From: Candidatus Peribacterales bacterium
GTDB lineage: Bacteria > Patescibacteriota > Gracilibacteria > Peribacterales > Peribacteraceae
Length of the DNA: 17,001 nucleotides
Direction: 5' to 3'
Assembly (NCBI GenBank): GCA_020059985.1
Contig: JAGVCI010000056.1
Location: forward strand, 1-17,001
The translations under genes and the position numbers were made by a program. Below the pieces are notes generated by a model. That model saw only the letters and a program-made list of their open reading frames with translations. It had not been told where the DNA came from and made no database searches. This document shows, in pieces, positions 7,252-14,311 of the stretch (positions within the stretch are counted from its first letter, which is position 1; the number at the start of each line of letters is the position of its first letter).

Positions 7252-7569
7252 ATGGAAATCCACCGCATCTCTCGGAAGCGCTACTCACACACTATGTTCT
7301 GGGCACTCCTGCTCAGTTGCGTCATTGTCGCTGCAGCGGCGACGCTCGCGCGCGCGAGTTACAACTTCAAAGCGGCGCTCACGGATAAACCAGATATTGC
7401 GCTCTACTTGCTGCTTCCTGATGAAGAGATCCACGACAGTCGCCTGATCCGTGATCTAGAGACCGAAAGACACTACTTCGCAGAAACCAAAGACGGACCG
7501 AAGCTTGTGATCCTCAAGAAAGGAGAAGAGGTGTGGTTTGTGGCTTCCATGGAGGATCTCAGAGAATAA
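7252..7569 (+). CDS. small membrane-anchored protein of unknown function
   Basis: 105 residues. A basic N-terminus (HRISRKR) is followed by one hydrophobic helix at about 14-35, and then a soluble domain of about 70 residues with charged residues and short beta-like stretches (PKLVILKKGEEVWFVAS). This suggests a single-pass protein with the N-terminus inside and the domain outside. I recognise no family. It is divergent from gpmI. A palindrome lies 10 bases after its stop and before the glycosyltransferase gene. Confidence 0.75.
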   Translation: MEIHRISRKRYSHTMFWALLLSCVIVAAAATLARASYNFKAALTDKPDIALYLLLPDEEIHDSRLIRDLETERHYFAETKDGPKLVILKKGEEVWFVASMEDLRE

Positions 7570-7579
7570 TTGTGGAGGG

Positions 7580-7597
7580 GCGGGTTTCCCTACCCGC
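7580..7597. repeat. short palindrome, possible dispersed repeat or weak terminator
   Basis: GCGGGT, loop TTCCCT, ACCCGC: a perfect 6-bp GC-rich stem between two plus-strand genes. No T-run follows, so it is not a classical terminator. A variant with GCAGGT/ACCTGC arms and almost the same loop lies at 12548-12564. Confidence 0.55.
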
Positions 7598-7608
7598 GAC
7601 GACACAGA

Positions 7609-7614
7609 TAGGAT
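7609..7614 (+). promoter_or_regulatory. -10 box of the WecG/TagA gene, predicted leaderless
   Basis: TAGGAT (four of six matches) ends exactly 6 bases before the ATG at 7621. No Shine-Dalgarno sequence and no convincing -35. Confidence 0.5.
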
Positions 7615-7620
7615 TGGGGT

Positions 7621-8379
7621 ATGCACGACAAGATCGTGATCTTGGGCGTACCCGTTCATGCAATCACCAAGACTGCAGCAGTCGATCAATTGATGGCATG
7701 GCTCAAAAGTGAAGGACGGCATCACGTCATGACGCCGAATAATGAGATGCTCGTGGAAGCAACGAAGAATAGAGAATTTTTTGATGTGCTCAGTCGATCA
7801 GATTTGAATCTCGCCGATAGCACTGGTCTGCTCTTTGCTGCGCGGATCACCGGAAGTTCTCTCCCTGAACGTGTGACCGGAGTGGATACGGTGACTGCAC
7901 TCCTCTCTCGACTCGAGGAATCCACACCGATCTTTCTCCTTGGAGCAAAAGAAGGAGTAGCCGCACGTGCTGCAGAGGAGATGATCAAAAAAAATCCGAA
8001 GCTCACAGTTGTCGGAACGGTCGCAGGATCTCCGCGCGATGAAGACGCACAAACCATCGTGGATGCGATCAATCGCGCAGCTCCTCAATTGCTCCTCGTC
8101 GCATACGGCGCACCAGCGCAGGATCTCTGGATAGCCAGAAACCTGAAGAGCATACCGAGCGTACGCGTCGCTATGGGTGTCGGCGGAACGCTGGATTTCC
8201 TGGCAGGAACGAAGAAGCGCGCTCCAGGATGGATGCGGAGACTCGGAATCGAATGGCTCTTTCGCTTCATCAAAGAACCTTCTCGCTGGAAGCGGATGGC
8301 AAATGCCGTTATCGTCTTCCCCCTTTTGGTCCTGCGGTATGGGAAACGAAGTCCCCTACGCCCCACCCCCCAACCCTAA
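7621..8379 (+). CDS. WecG/TagA/CpsF family glycosyltransferase (GT26)
   Basis: Members transfer N-acetylmannosamine or ManNAcA from UDP to an undecaprenyl-diphosphate-linked GlcNAc on the cytoplasmic face of the membrane. Visible motifs: TPNNEMLVEA (Asn40), LADSTGLLFAARI with the conserved Asp66 (the usual ADGIG is ADSTG here), LPERVTGVD, FLLGAKEG, a GAPAQDLWIAR stretch (usual GAPKQEKWI), and MGVGGTLDFLAG followed by RAPGWMRRLGIEW. Length 252, normal for the family. The basic C-terminus probably rests on the membrane. With the epimerase at 4028-5344 it would make a ManNAc-containing lipid-linked sugar. The lipoprotein gene starts 6 bases after its stop. Family sure; sugar inferred. Confidence 0.92.
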   Translation: MHDKIVILGVPVHAITKTAAVDQLMAWLKSEGRHHVMTPNNEMLVEATKNREFFDVLSRSDLNLADSTGLLFAARITGSSLPERVTGVDTVTALLSRLEESTPIFLLGAKEGVAARAAEEMIKKNPKLTVVGTVAGSPRDEDAQTIVDAINRAAPQLLLVAYGAPAQDLWIARNLKSIPSVRVAMGVGGTLDFLAGTKKRAPGWMRRLGIEWLFRFIKEPSRWKRMANAVIVFPLLVLRYGKRSPLRPTPQP

Positions 8380-8385
8380 CCCCAC

Positions 8386-9087
8386 ATGCATCGCTTCCTT
8401 CTCCCGCTCCTCGCACTGGCTATTCTGCTCACCGGCTGCGCGCCGCTGCCTCCGCGTGAAGATGCTGTAAATGGAACGGGAGCAGTCGTCCCTACTGAGG
8501 AACGATCGGAAGATGCAGAGACAGAAGTGAATGCGGTGCCGAAAATTGGCACAGGTGCACTCACCGAGAGGTTGCTGCCTTCCGGTGTCATCGAGATTGG
8601 AAACCCTGATGCACCGATCGTGCTTCTGCAATTCACCGAGCATCACTGTCGCTACTGTCGCGATTTCCAGCGCGAGCACATGACCATGCTCCTCAAAGAT
8701 TTCATCGCACCGGGACATGTGCGACTCCACGTCGTGTCGTTCCCGCTCGCAAAGTATCCTCTCTCTGAATCTGCCGCGCGTGCAGTGCACTGCGCAGCGA
8801 GAGCCGGAAAAGGATGGAAAATGCATGAGCTTCTCTTGGAGCGGATTTCGACTGATCGTATCGAGCCGATCGAGTACGTCGAAGATTTGGAAATGGATGC
8901 GACCGCATTTCGCACGTGTCTCACGGATGCAGAAACGGATGTGATTCTCGCCGAGCAGAAAGCCTGGGCAGAGAGCTTGGATGTTTCGCTTGTTCCGACG
9001 TTCTTCATCAATGGAGAGAAACACGTGGGACTGCCGTATGAAGCAGACTTGCGGGGGATGCTCAAAACCATACTTGAGGATATGTGA
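8386..9087 (+). CDS. DsbA-like thioredoxin-fold lipoprotein
   Basis: 233 residues. A lipoprotein signal peptide ends in LLTGC with Cys18 as the lipid-bearing residue, so the protein is tethered outside the cytoplasmic membrane. Residues 19-65 look like a flexible linker rich in Glu, Ala and Pro. The thioredoxin fold (about 66-230) has the redox pair C88-R-Y-C91 after HH, and a VPTFFING segment holding the expected cis-proline. This matches the DsbA/BdbD-like group (Thioredoxin_4). Likely role: forming or shuffling disulphides in secreted proteins. A possible client is the four-Cys outer loop of the ligase-like protein at 2579-3985 (inference). It starts 6 bases after the glycosyltransferase stop without a Shine-Dalgarno sequence, so it is probably coupled to it. 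No DsbB or VKOR partner is in the window. Confidence 0.9.
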   Translation: MHRFLLPLLALAILLTGCAPLPPREDAVNGTGAVVPTEERSEDAETEVNAVPKIGTGALTERLLPSGVIEIGNPDAPIVLLQFTEHHCRYCRDFQREHMTMLLKDFIAPGHVRLHVVSFPLAKYPLSESAARAVHCAARAGKGWKMHELLLERISTDRIEPIEYVEDLEMDATAFRTCLTDAETDVILAEQKAWAESLDVSLVPTFFINGEKHVGLPYEADLRGMLKTILEDM

Positions 9088-9093
9088 TAGTAT
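9085..9093 (+). promoter_or_regulatory. extended -10 of the 9100 gene, predicted leaderless
   Basis: TG-A-TAGTAT: an extended -10 with four of six matches, overlapping the end of the lipoprotein gene. It ends 6 bases before the ATG at 9100. Confidence 0.5.
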
Positions 9094-9099
9094 TGCTGC

Positions 9100-9267
9100 A
9101 TGGCAGAGAACCATGAAAAACCCGTGAGCATGGAAGAATTAAAGAGCATGTTGGATGAAACGCTCGCAACTTTGCAGAACGCAGAGAAGATCCTTCAGCA
9201 AACACTAGGTATGGCCCAAGAAACCAACCGGGAGCTGACGTATAAAATCCTTAAGGATTCGTGGTGA
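9100..9267 (+). CDS. small helical protein (55 residues), unknown
   Basis: A short open frame from ATG 9100 to TGA 9265-9267. The product is almost wholly helix-forming: from about residue 11 to 50 hydrophobic residues (Met, Leu, Ile) recur every three or four positions between Glu, Lys, Gln and Thr, as in a coiled coil or amphipathic helix. No membrane segment or Cys. Support for the gene is an extended -10 box 6 bases before the ATG, the pattern seen for the larger genes here, and its position 12 bases after the lipoprotein stop. Function unknown. Confidence 0.6.
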   Translation: MAENHEKPVSMEELKSMLDETLATLQNAEKILQQTLGMAQETNRELTYKILKDSW

Positions 9268-9296
9268 TGATTCGCATATCGTGTTGAGTGCCAATT

Positions 9297-9314
9297 AATT
9301 GTCACACGACAATT
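9297..9314. terminator. short hairpin over the DUF167 stop codon
   Basis: AATTGTC, loop ACAC, GACAATT: a perfect 7-bp stem between the convergent 9100 and DUF167 genes, overlapping the DUF167 stop codon. It could serve as a weak bidirectional terminator, but it is AT-rich and has no clear T-run. Confidence 0.3.
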
Positions 9315-9568
9315 CGCACCAGTTTCACTCCGCTCGTTTCTCCTGCGACGATTTCTATATTCGCTTTGGGAACATCGAATACATCGGCAAGGAAAATGAC
9401 CAATTCTCTATTCGCCTTTCCTTTTTCTGGAGCGGCAGCGACTGCAATCTTCACGCTGCCATCATCCAATATTTCTTTCACTTCCGTTTTTGAACTCCCC
9501 GGTCGTGCACGAACCGTAAATGTGACAGTTCCCTTTTGCCGGAGTTCAGCGACGAGAGAATCAATCAT
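9302..9568 (-). CDS. DUF167 (YggU-like) family protein
   Basis: 88 residues from the ATG at 9568. Family signature: VRARPGSSKTEV near the N-terminus and a segment reading IAVAAAPEKGKANRELV, the most conserved part of DUF167/YggU. The biochemical role of the family is not established. The start ATG overlaps the trmD stop as ATGA (9565-9568), which implies translational coupling to trmD. That overlap decides the start over an upstream in-frame codon inside trmD. Confidence 0.9.
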   Translation of the reverse strand: MIDSLVAELRQKGTVTFTVRARPGSSKTEVKEILDDGSVKIAVAAAPEKGKANRELVIFLADVFDVPKANIEIVAGETSGVKLVRIVV

Positions 9569-10227
9569 TGGAGTTGTTCTTTTCTCCACTTCTCAATCTC
9601 CGCATGGTGTCCCGACAGGAGAACATCAGGAACTTTGTGTCCGCGGAAATCTTCGGGGCGTGTGTAATGGGGATATTCTTTCTTGCGGTCGAGAGCTTCT
9701 GAAAAACTTTCCTCCGCTGCAGATTCATCTTTGCCAAGAACTCCAGGGATCTGCCGTGCCACTGCATCAATTAAAACCATCGCAGGAATCTCACCGCCGG
9801 TGAGAACGTAATCCCCAATGGAAATTTCCTCGTCGATCCATCCCCCATCGATCACACGCTGGTCGATGCCTTCGTAGTGTCCACAGAGAAGAATGATCCA
9901 CGGATACTTCTTCGCGATGCGTTCCACTCTCGTTTGCGTGAGTTTTTTCCCACGCGGAGATAAATAGATTCTGTACGGTTTCTTTTTTTGTTGTGCCTCC
10001 GCCGTCACCTTCTCAATCGCACTCACAATCGGCTCGGCCATCATCAGCATTCCCGCTCCCCCGCCGTACGGCTTGTCATCCACCTGTCGGTAATTCCCCT
10101 GCCCAAACGTGCGCAGGTCGTGGAAATGGATCTCGATTTTGCCCTCGTCTTGGGCACGCTGAAGGATGCTCTCGGTTAGAGGCCCCTGAAACATCCCGGG
10201 AAAAAGAGTGACGATATCTATCCGCAC
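9565..10227 (-). CDS. trmD: tRNA (guanine-37-N1)-methyltransferase
   Basis: Methylates G37 next to the anticodon using S-adenosylmethionine, preventing +1 frameshifts. SPOUT-fold motifs: RIDIVTLFPGMF at the start, DDKPYGGGAGM near 51-60, the knot region LCGHYEGIDQRVID near 114-127, SIGDYVLTGGEIPAM near 136-150, then a PGVLG segment and YTRPEDFRG. The start is most likely GTG at 10227, giving 220 residues, since V/M-RIDIVTLFP is the standard N-terminus and CATAAT lies exactly 6 bases upstream; in-frame TTG codons at 10230 and 10245 are alternatives. The DUF167 gene overlaps its stop. Other bacteria often keep trmD beside rpsP, rimM and rplS; none is here. Confidence 0.96.
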   Translation of the reverse strand: MRIDIVTLFPGMFQGPLTESILQRAQDEGKIEIHFHDLRTFGQGNYRQVDDKPYGGGAGMLMMAEPIVSAIEKVTAEAQQKKKPYRIYLSPRGKKLTQTRVERIAKKYPWIILLCGHYEGIDQRVIDGGWIDEEISIGDYVLTGGEIPAMVLIDAVARQIPGVLGKDESAAEESFSEALDRKKEYPHYTRPEDFRGHKVPDVLLSGHHAEIEKWRKEQLQ

Positions 10228-10233
10228 CAATGA

Positions 10234-10239
10234 ATTATG
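10234..10239 (-). promoter_or_regulatory. trmD -10 box, predicted leaderless
   Basis: CATAAT on the minus strand (10239-10234), five of six matches, ends exactly 6 bases before the GTG at 10227. It lies within the left arm of the inverted repeat. Confidence 0.5.
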
Positions 10240-10308
10240 AATCAAGAAGAAAGAATTAGGGAGTAAAATCGTGTAAATAAAGCATTTCGTAATTCTTCAT
10301 TCATAATT

Positions 10309-10314
10309 CATAAT
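10309..10314 (+). promoter_or_regulatory. glycosyltransferase -10 box
   Basis: CATAAT at 10309-10314 ends 8 bases before the ATG at 10323. A second copy at 10302-10307 is 7 bases upstream in the direct repeat. No clear -35. Confidence 0.4.
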
Positions 10315-10322
10315 TCTCACCC

Positions 10323-11234
10323 ATGACCGTCGACGTTCTACTTCCAACATATAATCCCGACCGCGAGCTCCTCCGGGTCGCTATCCGTTCGCTCCAGGCG
10401 CAAACCTATCCCCATTGGCAGCTTTTCATCCACCACGACCCGTCGGATGCGGAGCTCGCGAGCGGGGGTGAACCTGCGGTGAGCGCGGTCGTGAAAGAAT
10501 TCTTGAATGACGAACGAATCACTTTCCAGAAAAGTCCGAAGCGTCTGGGAATTGGCGCGAACTGGAACGCGTGTTTCAAAGCAACAAAGAATCCGATCGT
10601 TGCGTATCTGTTCCAAGATGATTTCTGGGCGCCGGAATATTTAGAGCGCGCAGTGAAAGTTCTGGAAGAGAATGACGCGGTTGGTCTCGTCTCCATGCAT
10701 CATGATTATAAAATAGAGGGAGAAATCGTGACCGAGAATGAATATGTTGAACTCAATGCATGGAAGAAGAAAAATCTCTCTGAAGGCATTCACCCAGGAA
10801 AAGAATTTTTGAAAGAGTGGATCAGCAAAGGACTTCGCCCAAATGTGATTGGTGAACCGTGCTTCGTCGTGATGCGTCGTTACTTGATGGAAGAAGTCGG
10901 ACCGTTCAATGAAGAGATGCCGCAATCACTCGATGTGGAGTACTGGGTGCGGATGATCCGGATTACCGATTGGTACTACGAGCCGAATGTGAGTGGATTT
11001 TTCCGGGTGCACCCGCAAGCAGCAACCGCACACAATCGCAGAGAAGGAAAGGGATTGTTTGATCGCGTGAAGATTTTGGAAATGCTGATTGGACAGTTGC
11101 CTGCAGGAGAGATGAGGACATTAGCGGCACGATCAAGACGACGACAGATCGGACGGGTCATCGCACGCATGACAAAATTTGTCATTCTGCATCCCATCGA
11201 AACGATCAAAACTGTCGTGCGAAATGTTATTTGA
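10323..11234 (+). CDS. glycosyltransferase family 2
   Basis: 303 residues. A GT-A fold enzyme: VDVLLPTYN at 3-11 is the usual opening strand, then RSLQAQTYPHWQL; Asp39 in FIHHDPSD takes the place of the nucleotide-binding Asp, GIGANWNACFKAT follows, and QDD at 98-100 in YLFQDDFWAPEY is the metal-binding DxD equivalent. A likely catalytic-base region includes SLDVEYWVRM near 200. No membrane segment is visible; the C-terminus is basic (RSRRRQIGR). Donor and acceptor cannot be read from sequence; a role in surface glycan assembly is likely given the other sugar genes. Its last 8 bases overlap the end of the convergent 11227-11586 gene. Confidence 0.9.
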   Translation: MTVDVLLPTYNPDRELLRVAIRSLQAQTYPHWQLFIHHDPSDAELASGGEPAVSAVVKEFLNDERITFQKSPKRLGIGANWNACFKATKNPIVAYLFQDDFWAPEYLERAVKVLEENDAVGLVSMHHDYKIEGEIVTENEYVELNAWKKKNLSEGIHPGKEFLKEWISKGLRPNVIGEPCFVVMRRYLMEEVGPFNEEMPQSLDVEYWVRMIRITDWYYEPNVSGFFRVHPQAATAHNRREGKGLFDRVKILEMLIGQLPAGEMRTLAARSRRRQIGRVIARMTKFVILHPIETIKTVVRNVI

Positions 11235-11586
11235 CACGGAACGTTCCGCCATTTTCGAACTGTTTGAATTTTCCGTTCCTCTTCGGCGTCCTGTGCTTTG
11301 GCAGTTCCTTCGGTTCCTCGACGTCACGGGCCGCTCTGAACAATTCATCGAAACTATCAACGGATTCACCGGTGGCATCTTCTCTGCGCTCGACGGCACC
11401 TGCGAGGTGAGCTCGAAAAAATGCGAGTTGGTACTGCACTTCGGGGTCCAGTCGGTCGCGCAGGCCGATCGTTTCTCTATGCTGCCTTGCGACTGCGACA
11501 GCCTGCTCCAAATACGGAACAATCTCTTCTGGCAGGGCAGCCTCTGGGTCGTAATCGAAACGCGGATTGAGAAATTCCTGTGCCAT
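11227..11586 (-). CDS. small unknown soluble protein (119 residues)
   Basis: I do not recognise the family. The product begins MAQEFLNPRFDYD, has a central helical region rich in Glu, Arg, Ala and Gln, and a basic C-terminal tail (PKHRTPKRNGKFKQF). No Cys, signal peptide or membrane segment. ATGs at 11607 and 11598 are in frame, but a good promoter (-10 at 11602-11597) places transcription at about 11590, so the ATG at 11586 is preferred. It lies 45 bases after korB on the same strand, and its stop overlaps the end of the convergent glycosyltransferase gene by 8 bases. Confidence 0.7.
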   Translation of the reverse strand: MAQEFLNPRFDYDPEAALPEEIVPYLEQAVAVARQHRETIGLRDRLDPEVQYQLAFFRAHLAGAVERREDATGESVDSFDELFRAARDVEEPKELPKHRTPKRNGKFKQFENGGTFRVK

Positions 11587-11596
11587 AAAGGGACGC

Positions 11597-11624
11597 ATTC
11601 TAAGCATTGAGCCATCCCAGTCAA
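11597..11624 (-). promoter_or_regulatory. promoter of the 11586 gene
   Basis: TTGACT (11624-11619, five of six), 16 bases, TAGAAT (11602-11597, five of six) on the minus strand. One of the best sigma-70-type matches in the window. It lies between korB and the small gene, leaving a leader of about four bases before ATG 11586. Confidence 0.6.
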
Positions 11625-11631
11625 CGCATTT

Positions 11632-12525
11632 TTAGACGAATTTCTTCATCCACGCGCTCACATCTTTCTTCTCCACTTCATCGACCGCTTGGGTTTTCAC
11701 ATTCTGACGCGCGACCAATTGTTCGTAATAATCCGGTGTGTTCTCATTCTGATACAAAATGCCCGTCGCAATTCGCTCACTGGAATCGGTCGCAAGCTTG
11801 CGTGCAGCAGCAAAATTCGATGGGTCATGCCCTTCTTTATTGGCGTCGTAACAACGTTCGAGCAAATAATCGTGTGTCGCGAAGTGATTGTAAGTCGGAC
11901 ACGCCTGGAGAACATCGACAAATGCAAACCCACGATGCTTGATCGCGACTTTCAGAATTTCGGTGAGCTGGTCGATATTTCCGGAGAACCCACGGGCGAC
12001 AAATGTCGGCTCCAACGAGAACACGAAGTCCATGCTTGGGAGCGTGCGCTCGGGGATCCCATTCGGGGACGTATTCATCGGTTGTCCCTGCCAGGTGAGC
12101 GAACTCGCTTGGCCGAGGGTGAGCCCGTAGTTCGCGTTATTGTGGAGGACAAACGTCATCGGGTAGTTGCTGCGAAGACCATGGACCAAGTGTCCGATTC
12201 CTTCAGAGAAACTCGCGCCGTCTCCGCCGAAAGCCATCACGGGAACGTTGCGATTGGCGAGCGCTGCTCCTGCTGCAAACGGAATCACGCGACCGTGGAG
12301 TCCGTGGAAACGATACCCAAGAAGCTTGTCGCTCATGTTTCCATGACACCCAACGTCGTAACAGAGGAGAACTTCATGCGGCGCAATATTCAATTCAACG
12401 AGCGCACGCTTCGCCGCCGTCCAGATGCCGTAGTCTCCGCATCCGTCACACCACGTGCATTGGTTGTCGTGATGATAGTCCTGCATCTTCGGACCGCCGG
12501 CGTTATCGAGAGGAATTCTGATCAT
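11632..12525 (-). CDS. korB: 2-oxoacid:ferredoxin oxidoreductase, beta subunit
   Basis: Carries the thiamine diphosphate and one 4Fe-4S cluster of the enzyme that oxidatively decarboxylates a 2-oxoacid to acyl-CoA. From ATG 12525 the protein has 297 residues. Cluster ligands are probably Cys26 and Cys29 in TWCDGCG, Cys60 in DVGC, and Cys209 in LQACPTYN. The ThDP-Mg motif is GDG at 101-103 with NN at 129-130, followed by YGLTLGQ. An upstream extension of 33 codons is open but would run into the palindrome and the alpha stop. It follows the alpha gene by 31 bases. The substrate (pyruvate, 2-oxoglutarate or other) cannot be decided; the symbol reflects subunit layout only. Confidence 0.92.
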   Translation of the reverse strand: MIRIPLDNAGGPKMQDYHHDNQCTWCDGCGDYGIWTAAKRALVELNIAPHEVLLCYDVGCHGNMSDKLLGYRFHGLHGRVIPFAAGAALANRNVPVMAFGGDGASFSEGIGHLVHGLRSNYPMTFVLHNNANYGLTLGQASSLTWQGQPMNTSPNGIPERTLPSMDFVFSLEPTFVARGFSGNIDQLTEILKVAIKHRGFAFVDVLQACPTYNHFATHDYLLERCYDANKEGHDPSNFAAARKLATDSSERIATGILYQNENTPDYYEQLVARQNVKTQAVDEVEKKDVSAWMKKFV

Positions 12526-12547
12526 GGAAATAATTTCATAAAGGGAA

Positions 12548-12564
12548 GCAGGTTTCCTACCTGC
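12548..12564. repeat. short palindrome at the korA stop, variant of the 7580 element
   Basis: GCAGGT, loop TTCCT, ACCTGC. The korA stop codon (12557-12559) lies within it. Loop and outer bases match the palindrome at 7580-7597, with a compensated change in the stem (G-C pair there, A-T pair here). It sits between korA and korB. Confidence 0.55.
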
Positions 12565-14311
12565 GGGCGGTGAGGGAAGAAATTTTTTGCACCAATTCAT
12601 CGTAAAAGAATGGTCTTCCATCATATTTCAAAATCTTGTGATCGAAATCGAGTCCACACTCTTGTTTGATGAGCATCCCCAGTTGTCCCTGATGATTACA
12701 CTCGACGAGCACGGTCTTCTTCGCTTTCGATGCAAGATCAGTGAGCGTCTTCGTCTTCAGGGGCCAGAGATGCGTGTAGTGCAGATATCCGATTTTTGAA
12801 TTCTGATTCATGGCATCCGCGATCACTCCTCTATTACTTCCCCAGCTTACGACGAGCACATCAGGATTTTTTGGTCCTGTGTACTCCGGCTCTGGGAGCA
12901 CACGTGCGAGTGCCTCCATTTTCTTCTGTCGCTTCTCCATCTGCGCAGCCGCATTCGCCGCTGTCTCATCCACAGAACCATCAGCATTGTGCTCATCTCC
13001 TTGGGAACAGAAGGTCGCCGCTTTGGCTCCAGGAAGCCATCTTGGGCTCACGCCATCTTTGGCTTTCGGATCGTAACGATCAGTGGATTTAAGTTTTTTG
13101 AGTTCGCTCGCACTCGTCACGAGTTTTCCGCGCATCAACTTCGTCTTCTTCTGATCGAATGCTTCTTCGGTGAAGATCCCCTCTGCTAAATGTTTATCGG
13201 TGAGAATGATCACCGGAATTTGGAATTCTTCTGCGTAGTTGAACGCATCACTCATGAGTGCGAAAGAATCCTCTGTGTTACTCGCCGCGAGAACGAGACG
13301 TGGAAATTCTCCGTGCGCACTGTGTGTCGCAAGGAGCAGATCACCCTGCGCAGTCCACGTCGGAAGTCCCGTTGCAGGACCAGGTCGCTGTGCGAGAACG
13401 AAGACCGAGGGATTTTCGATGATCGCATTCAGCGACACTGTCTCCGTCATCAGGTCGAATCCTCCACCGGAGGTTGCAGTCATCGCACGTGTGCCCATCA
13501 GCATCGCTCCACTCATGATCTGTGCGGCCGTGATCTCATCTTCCGCTTGCTTCACGATCATCCCCGTTTCATTTTGATGCGCGGCAATGAACGTGAGGAG
13601 CGGCGAACTTGGGGTCATCGGGTACCCAGCGTAGAGACGACACCCCGCATGAATGACACCGAGTCCCATCGCTTCGCTTCCGGTGAGAAGGAGATGATCC
13701 TTCCATCGCTTCTCAGCCGCAGGAAGTTCGCTCTTCCAGCAGTCAGAGATTTTTTTCTCCTTCGCCCATGCGATTGCAGTATCGATTGCCGAAAAATTCA
13801 TCGCGAGGAGCTTTTCTCCCTTGTGTCCAAATTGCTCTTTCACGAGGTTTTTAAGCTCTTCTCCGTCTCGCCCAAGAAGTGACCACACGACCGAAGTAAT
13901 GAGCACGTTCCCGAGGATCGGCGGCGCCTTCAGTTTTGTGAGCATCTCTTCCGTCGGCATCTCGATCACGGAAATTTTTCTCTGATCGATGATCTTCTTC
14001 TGCTCGGGAGAGAATTTCCACTGCGGTGATTGATGAAGGACCACACCACCCTCTTTTACACCAACAAGATTGATCTCGAGCCCGTGGTGGTTAAAACACA
14101 CGAGCACATCAACCGTCGTCTCGCTGCTTCCGATCAATTCGTTGGAAACATCCAGCTGATAACTACTGTGTCCTCCTTTGATGAGTGACATGTACTCGCG
14201 GTATCCGAACACGCAGTACCCTGCGCGCTTCAGTCCCTTCGCACACATCTCACCGACAGAGTTGATCCCCTGACCCTGAGCCCCTGTGACTTTGAGAGAA
14301 ACTCTAGACAT
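12557..14311 (-). CDS. korA: 2-oxoacid:ferredoxin oxidoreductase, alpha subunit with fused gamma domain
   Basis: 584 residues in two parts. About 1-190 is the gamma domain, opening VSLKVTGAQGQGI and including YMSLIKGGHSSYQ. From about 205 the alpha domain follows, with GSEAMGLGVIHAG, AGYPMTPSSPLL, KQAEDEITAAQIMSGA and ATSGGGFDLMTE, which bind the pyrimidine side of ThDP. The C-terminal third is the usual transketolase-C-like domain (VLVVSWGSNRGV, then LVECNHQGQLG). This gamma-alpha fusion plus separate beta is a common two-subunit layout that uses an external ferredoxin; there is no delta (ferredoxin) subunit nearby, so the flavodoxin-like gene upstream could carry the electrons. The start at 14311 matches the conserved opening. 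Upstream lies a decayed copy of its own first 11 codons. Confidence 0.93.
   Translation of the reverse strand: MSRVSLKVTGAQGQGINSVGEMCAKGLKRAGYCVFGYREYMSLIKGGHSSYQLDVSNELIGSSETTVDVLVCFNHHGLEINLVGVKEGGVVLHQSPQWKFSPEQKKIIDQRKISVIEMPTEEMLTKLKAPPILGNVLITSVVWSLLGRDGEELKNLVKEQFGHKGEKLLAMNFSAIDTAIAWAKEKKISDCWKSELPAAEKRWKDHLLLTGSEAMGLGVIHAGCRLYAGYPMTPSSPLLTFIAAHQNETGMIVKQAEDEITAAQIMSGAMLMGTRAMTATSGGGFDLMTETVSLNAIIENPSVFVLAQRPGPATGLPTWTAQGDLLLATHSAHGEFPRLVLAASNTEDSFALMSDAFNYAEEFQIPVIILTDKHLAEGIFTEEAFDQKKTKLMRGKLVTSASELKKLKSTDRYDPKAKDGVSPRWLPGAKAATFCSQGDEHNADGSVDETAANAAAQMEKRQKKMEALARVLPEPEYTGPKNPDVLVVSWGSNRGVIADAMNQNSKIGYLHYTHLWPLKTKTLTDLASKAKKTVLVECNHQGQLGMLIKQECGLDFDHKILKYDGRPFFYDELVQKISSLTARR

Larger units (their letters stand above)
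10232..10316. repeat. AT-rich inverted repeat spanning the trmD/glycosyltransferase divergent promoters
   Basis: GAATTATGAAT at 10232-10242 is repeated in reverse as ATTCATAATTC at 10306-10316 (11 bp, perfect). Further inside, GAATTA at 10253-10258 faces TAATTC at 10290-10295. The right arm also holds a direct repeat of period 7, ATTCATAATTCATAATTC (10299-10316). Both arms contain a CATAAT that serves as a -10 for the gene on its side. Confidence 0.7.

Noticed and set aside
8356..9114. A 252-codon open frame on the minus strand across the lipoprotein gene
   Set aside because: The plus-strand frame has a signal peptide, lipobox and CxxC redox site. The minus-strand product is Cys- and His-rich without pattern.
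11179..11610. A 143-codon plus-strand frame opposite the small gene at 11227-11586
   Set aside because: It would start inside the glycosyltransferase gene and has no promoter. The minus-strand frame has a good promoter and a more protein-like composition. I am less sure here than for the other shadow frames.
11689..12573. A 294-codon open frame on the plus strand covering nearly all of korB
   Set aside because: It is antisense to a clear oxidoreductase beta subunit with all cofactor motifs. The translation has no family likeness and is rich in Arg, Ser and Cys, as expected of a shadow frame.
13190..13882. A 230-codon plus-strand frame inside korA
   Set aside because: Antisense to the conserved alpha domain; composition typical of a shadow frame.
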